From assembly GCA_947505915.1 (NCBI GenBank), contig CANNNH010000007.1, positions 1-25,261 on the forward strand: DNA of 25,261 nt. The letters run 5' to 3'. A program made the translations under genes and the position numbers. This document shows, piece after piece, positions 24,539 through 25,261 of the stretch. This stretch comes from Comamonadaceae bacterium. Lineage in GTDB: Bacteria > Pseudomonadota > Gammaproteobacteria > Burkholderiales > Burkholderiaceae. The notes beneath the pieces are model-generated. The model saw only the letters and a program-made list of their open reading frames with translations, was not told where the DNA came from and searched no databases. How positions within the stretch are numbered: the stretch's first letter is position 1; the number at the start of each line of letters is the position of its first letter.

Positions 24539-24940
24539 ATGAAAAACACCCTCACCTTCTTTGCCCTGAGCCTGCTGAGCACCGCCTTGCTGGCTGTCGC
24601 CCCAGCTGAAACCCTGCCTTCGGGCGTCAAGGTGACGCACACCGTCGATGGCACGGGCCCCAACCCCAAGGCCTCAGATGCGGTCAAGGTGCATTACCGC
24701 GGCACGCTGGCCAACGGCACGGAGTTCGACAGCTCTTACAAGCGCGGCCAGCCCGCCACCTTCCCGCTCAGCCGCGTGGTGCCGTGCTGGACCGAAGGCA
24801 TGCAAAAAATCAAGGTGGGCGGCAAAGCCACCCTGACCTGCCCGCCGGCCACGGCTTACGGTGATCGCGGCGCCGGCGGCGTGGTGCCGCCCAACGCCAC
24901 GCTGACCTTCGAGGTCGAGCTGCTGGCGATTGAAAAGTAA
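24539..24940 (+). CDS. FKBP-type peptidyl-prolyl cis-trans isomerase, exported
   Basis: A 133-residue prolyl isomerase, probably periplasmic. The N-terminus is a signal peptide (KNTLTFFALSLLSTALLAVA). The FKBP domain starts at about residue 25 with VHYRGTLANGTEFDSSYKRGQ, then WTEGMQKIKVGGKATLTCPP, AYGDRGAGGVVPPNATLTFEVELL. The active-site aromatic and acidic positions (Y, F, D in HYRG..FDSS; the W of CWTEGM; AYG) are present. It lies 35 bp after gcvH, but the shared orientation is the only link. Confidence 0.93.
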   Translation: MKNTLTFFALSLLSTALLAVAPAETLPSGVKVTHTVDGTGPNPKASDAVKVHYRGTLANGTEFDSSYKRGQPATFPLSRVVPCWTEGMQKIKVGGKATLTCPPATAYGDRGAGGVVPPNATLTFEVELLAIEK

Positions 24941-24948
24941 GCCGACTG

Positions 24949-24962
24949 CGGGCGTCAGCCCG
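24949..24962. terminator. Short hairpin between convergent FKBP and lyase-family genes
   Basis: CGGGC-GTCA-GCCCG (24949-24962) lies 9 bp after the FKBP stop, in the 41 bp gap before the convergent gene. It is a 5-bp core stem that G-U pairs could lengthen. No T-tract follows on either strand. Confidence 0.25.
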
Positions 24963-24981
24963 TGGGCAGAGTAGCGCAGGC

Positions 24982-25261
24982 TCAGTAACGCTGGCCCAGC
25001 GCCATCAACTCGGGCGTGCCGATCACCGCGTTGAGCTCGTCAAAATTCAACATCTCGCCCTGCATGGGCGCGGTTGTCTGGTGGGCATGCAGGCTGGCGT
25101 AATACTTTTGCAGTGTGAAGGCCACGGCCCTGGCGGTGCCGCCTGGAAAAATCACGATCCGGAAACCCTTGTCGCCGAGCACGCCGGCGCTTTGCACAGG
25201 CGTTTTGCCGCCTTCAACCATGTTCGCCAGCAAAGGAATGCGCCCGGCAAAGCGCTTGCAG
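24982..25261 (-). CDS. Isocitrate lyase/PEP mutase-family protein, C-terminal part (runs off window)
   Basis: Only the last 93 or so residues are in the window; the gene continues past the right edge. The frame reads RIPLLANMVEGGKTPVQSAG, then LGDKGFRIVIFPGGTARAVA and a C-terminal helical tail ending LMALGQRY. ANMVEGGKTP and the 'G(F/Y)(K/R)(I/L)VIFP' strand are typical of the isocitrate lyase/PEP mutase superfamily, which includes oxaloacetate decarboxylase, methylisocitrate lyase and carboxyPEP mutase. The catalytic KKCGH-type motif would lie outside the window, so the specific reaction cannot be given. Confidence 0.82.
   Translation of the reverse strand, partial: CKRFAGRIPLLANMVEGGKTPVQSAGVLGDKGFRIVIFPGGTARAVAFTLQKYYASLHAHQTTAPMQGEMLNFDELNAVIGTPELMALGQRY

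Noticed and set aside
1..25261. CRISPR arrays, insertion sequences, integrases or rRNA genes.
   Set aside because: No regularly spaced repeats, transposase or integrase motifs, or rRNA-like sequence were seen in the window.

Overview
The window is about 25 kb of GC-rich, densely coding bacterial chromosome. LysR, TRAP and ETF-QO genes, the frequent GTG/TTG starts and the overall protein character suggest a betaproteobacterium of the Burkholderiales, probably Comamonadaceae (Polaromonas/Rhodoferax-like). That placement is inference from protein character; no rRNA or other decisive marker is present.

Layout. (1) 1-4695, plus strand: a LysR regulator, a renalase-like FAD oxidoreductase, then a tight RNA-modification run (gluQRS, trmB, RluA-family pseudouridine synthase). 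(2) 4835-8174, plus strand: a four-gene PhnD/PhnC/PhnE-type ABC importer for an oxyanion such as phosphonate, phosphite or selenate. Its binding-protein gene looks broken at the 5' end: the signal peptide and the mature domain lie in different frames. (3) 8202-10838, minus: alaS, convergent with the importer. (4) 10972-13167: a small accessory-looking pocket with a higBA toxin-antitoxin pair (minus), tRNA-Gly(CCC), a roughly 300 bp non-coding stretch with short repeats and a hairpin, a degenerate H-NS-like ORF with a frame change, and a GFA/CENP-V zinc protein. (5) 13282-14641, minus: scoAB, encoding 3-oxoacid CoA-transferase. (6) 14744-17331, plus: a HerA-like ATPase with a short N-terminus and no nuclease partner, an AhpD-like CxxC protein and a membrane-anchored glutaredoxin-like protein, then a convergent EamA transporter (17315-18205, minus). 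(7) 18374-24031, plus: ETF-ubiquinone oxidoreductase, a DenD-like sugar-acid dehydrogenase and a complete DctPQM TRAP transporter. (8) 24141-25261: an H protein of glycine cleavage standing without gcvT/gcvP, a secreted FKBP isomerase and, on the minus strand, the 3' end of an isocitrate lyase/PEP-mutase-family gene that runs off the window.

How it fits together. Most of the window is housekeeping and catabolism: tRNA charging and modification, ketone-body/fatty-acid-type CoA transfer, electron delivery from acyl-CoA dehydrogenases to quinone, and uptake plus oxidation of a four-carbon sugar acid (denD with TRAP). I did not find a clear new multigene system. The items most worth checking are the orphan HerA ATPase, the split PhnD gene, the H-NS-like remnant with coding-like sequence in a second frame, and the stand-alone H protein that does not look like the usual Burkholderiales version.
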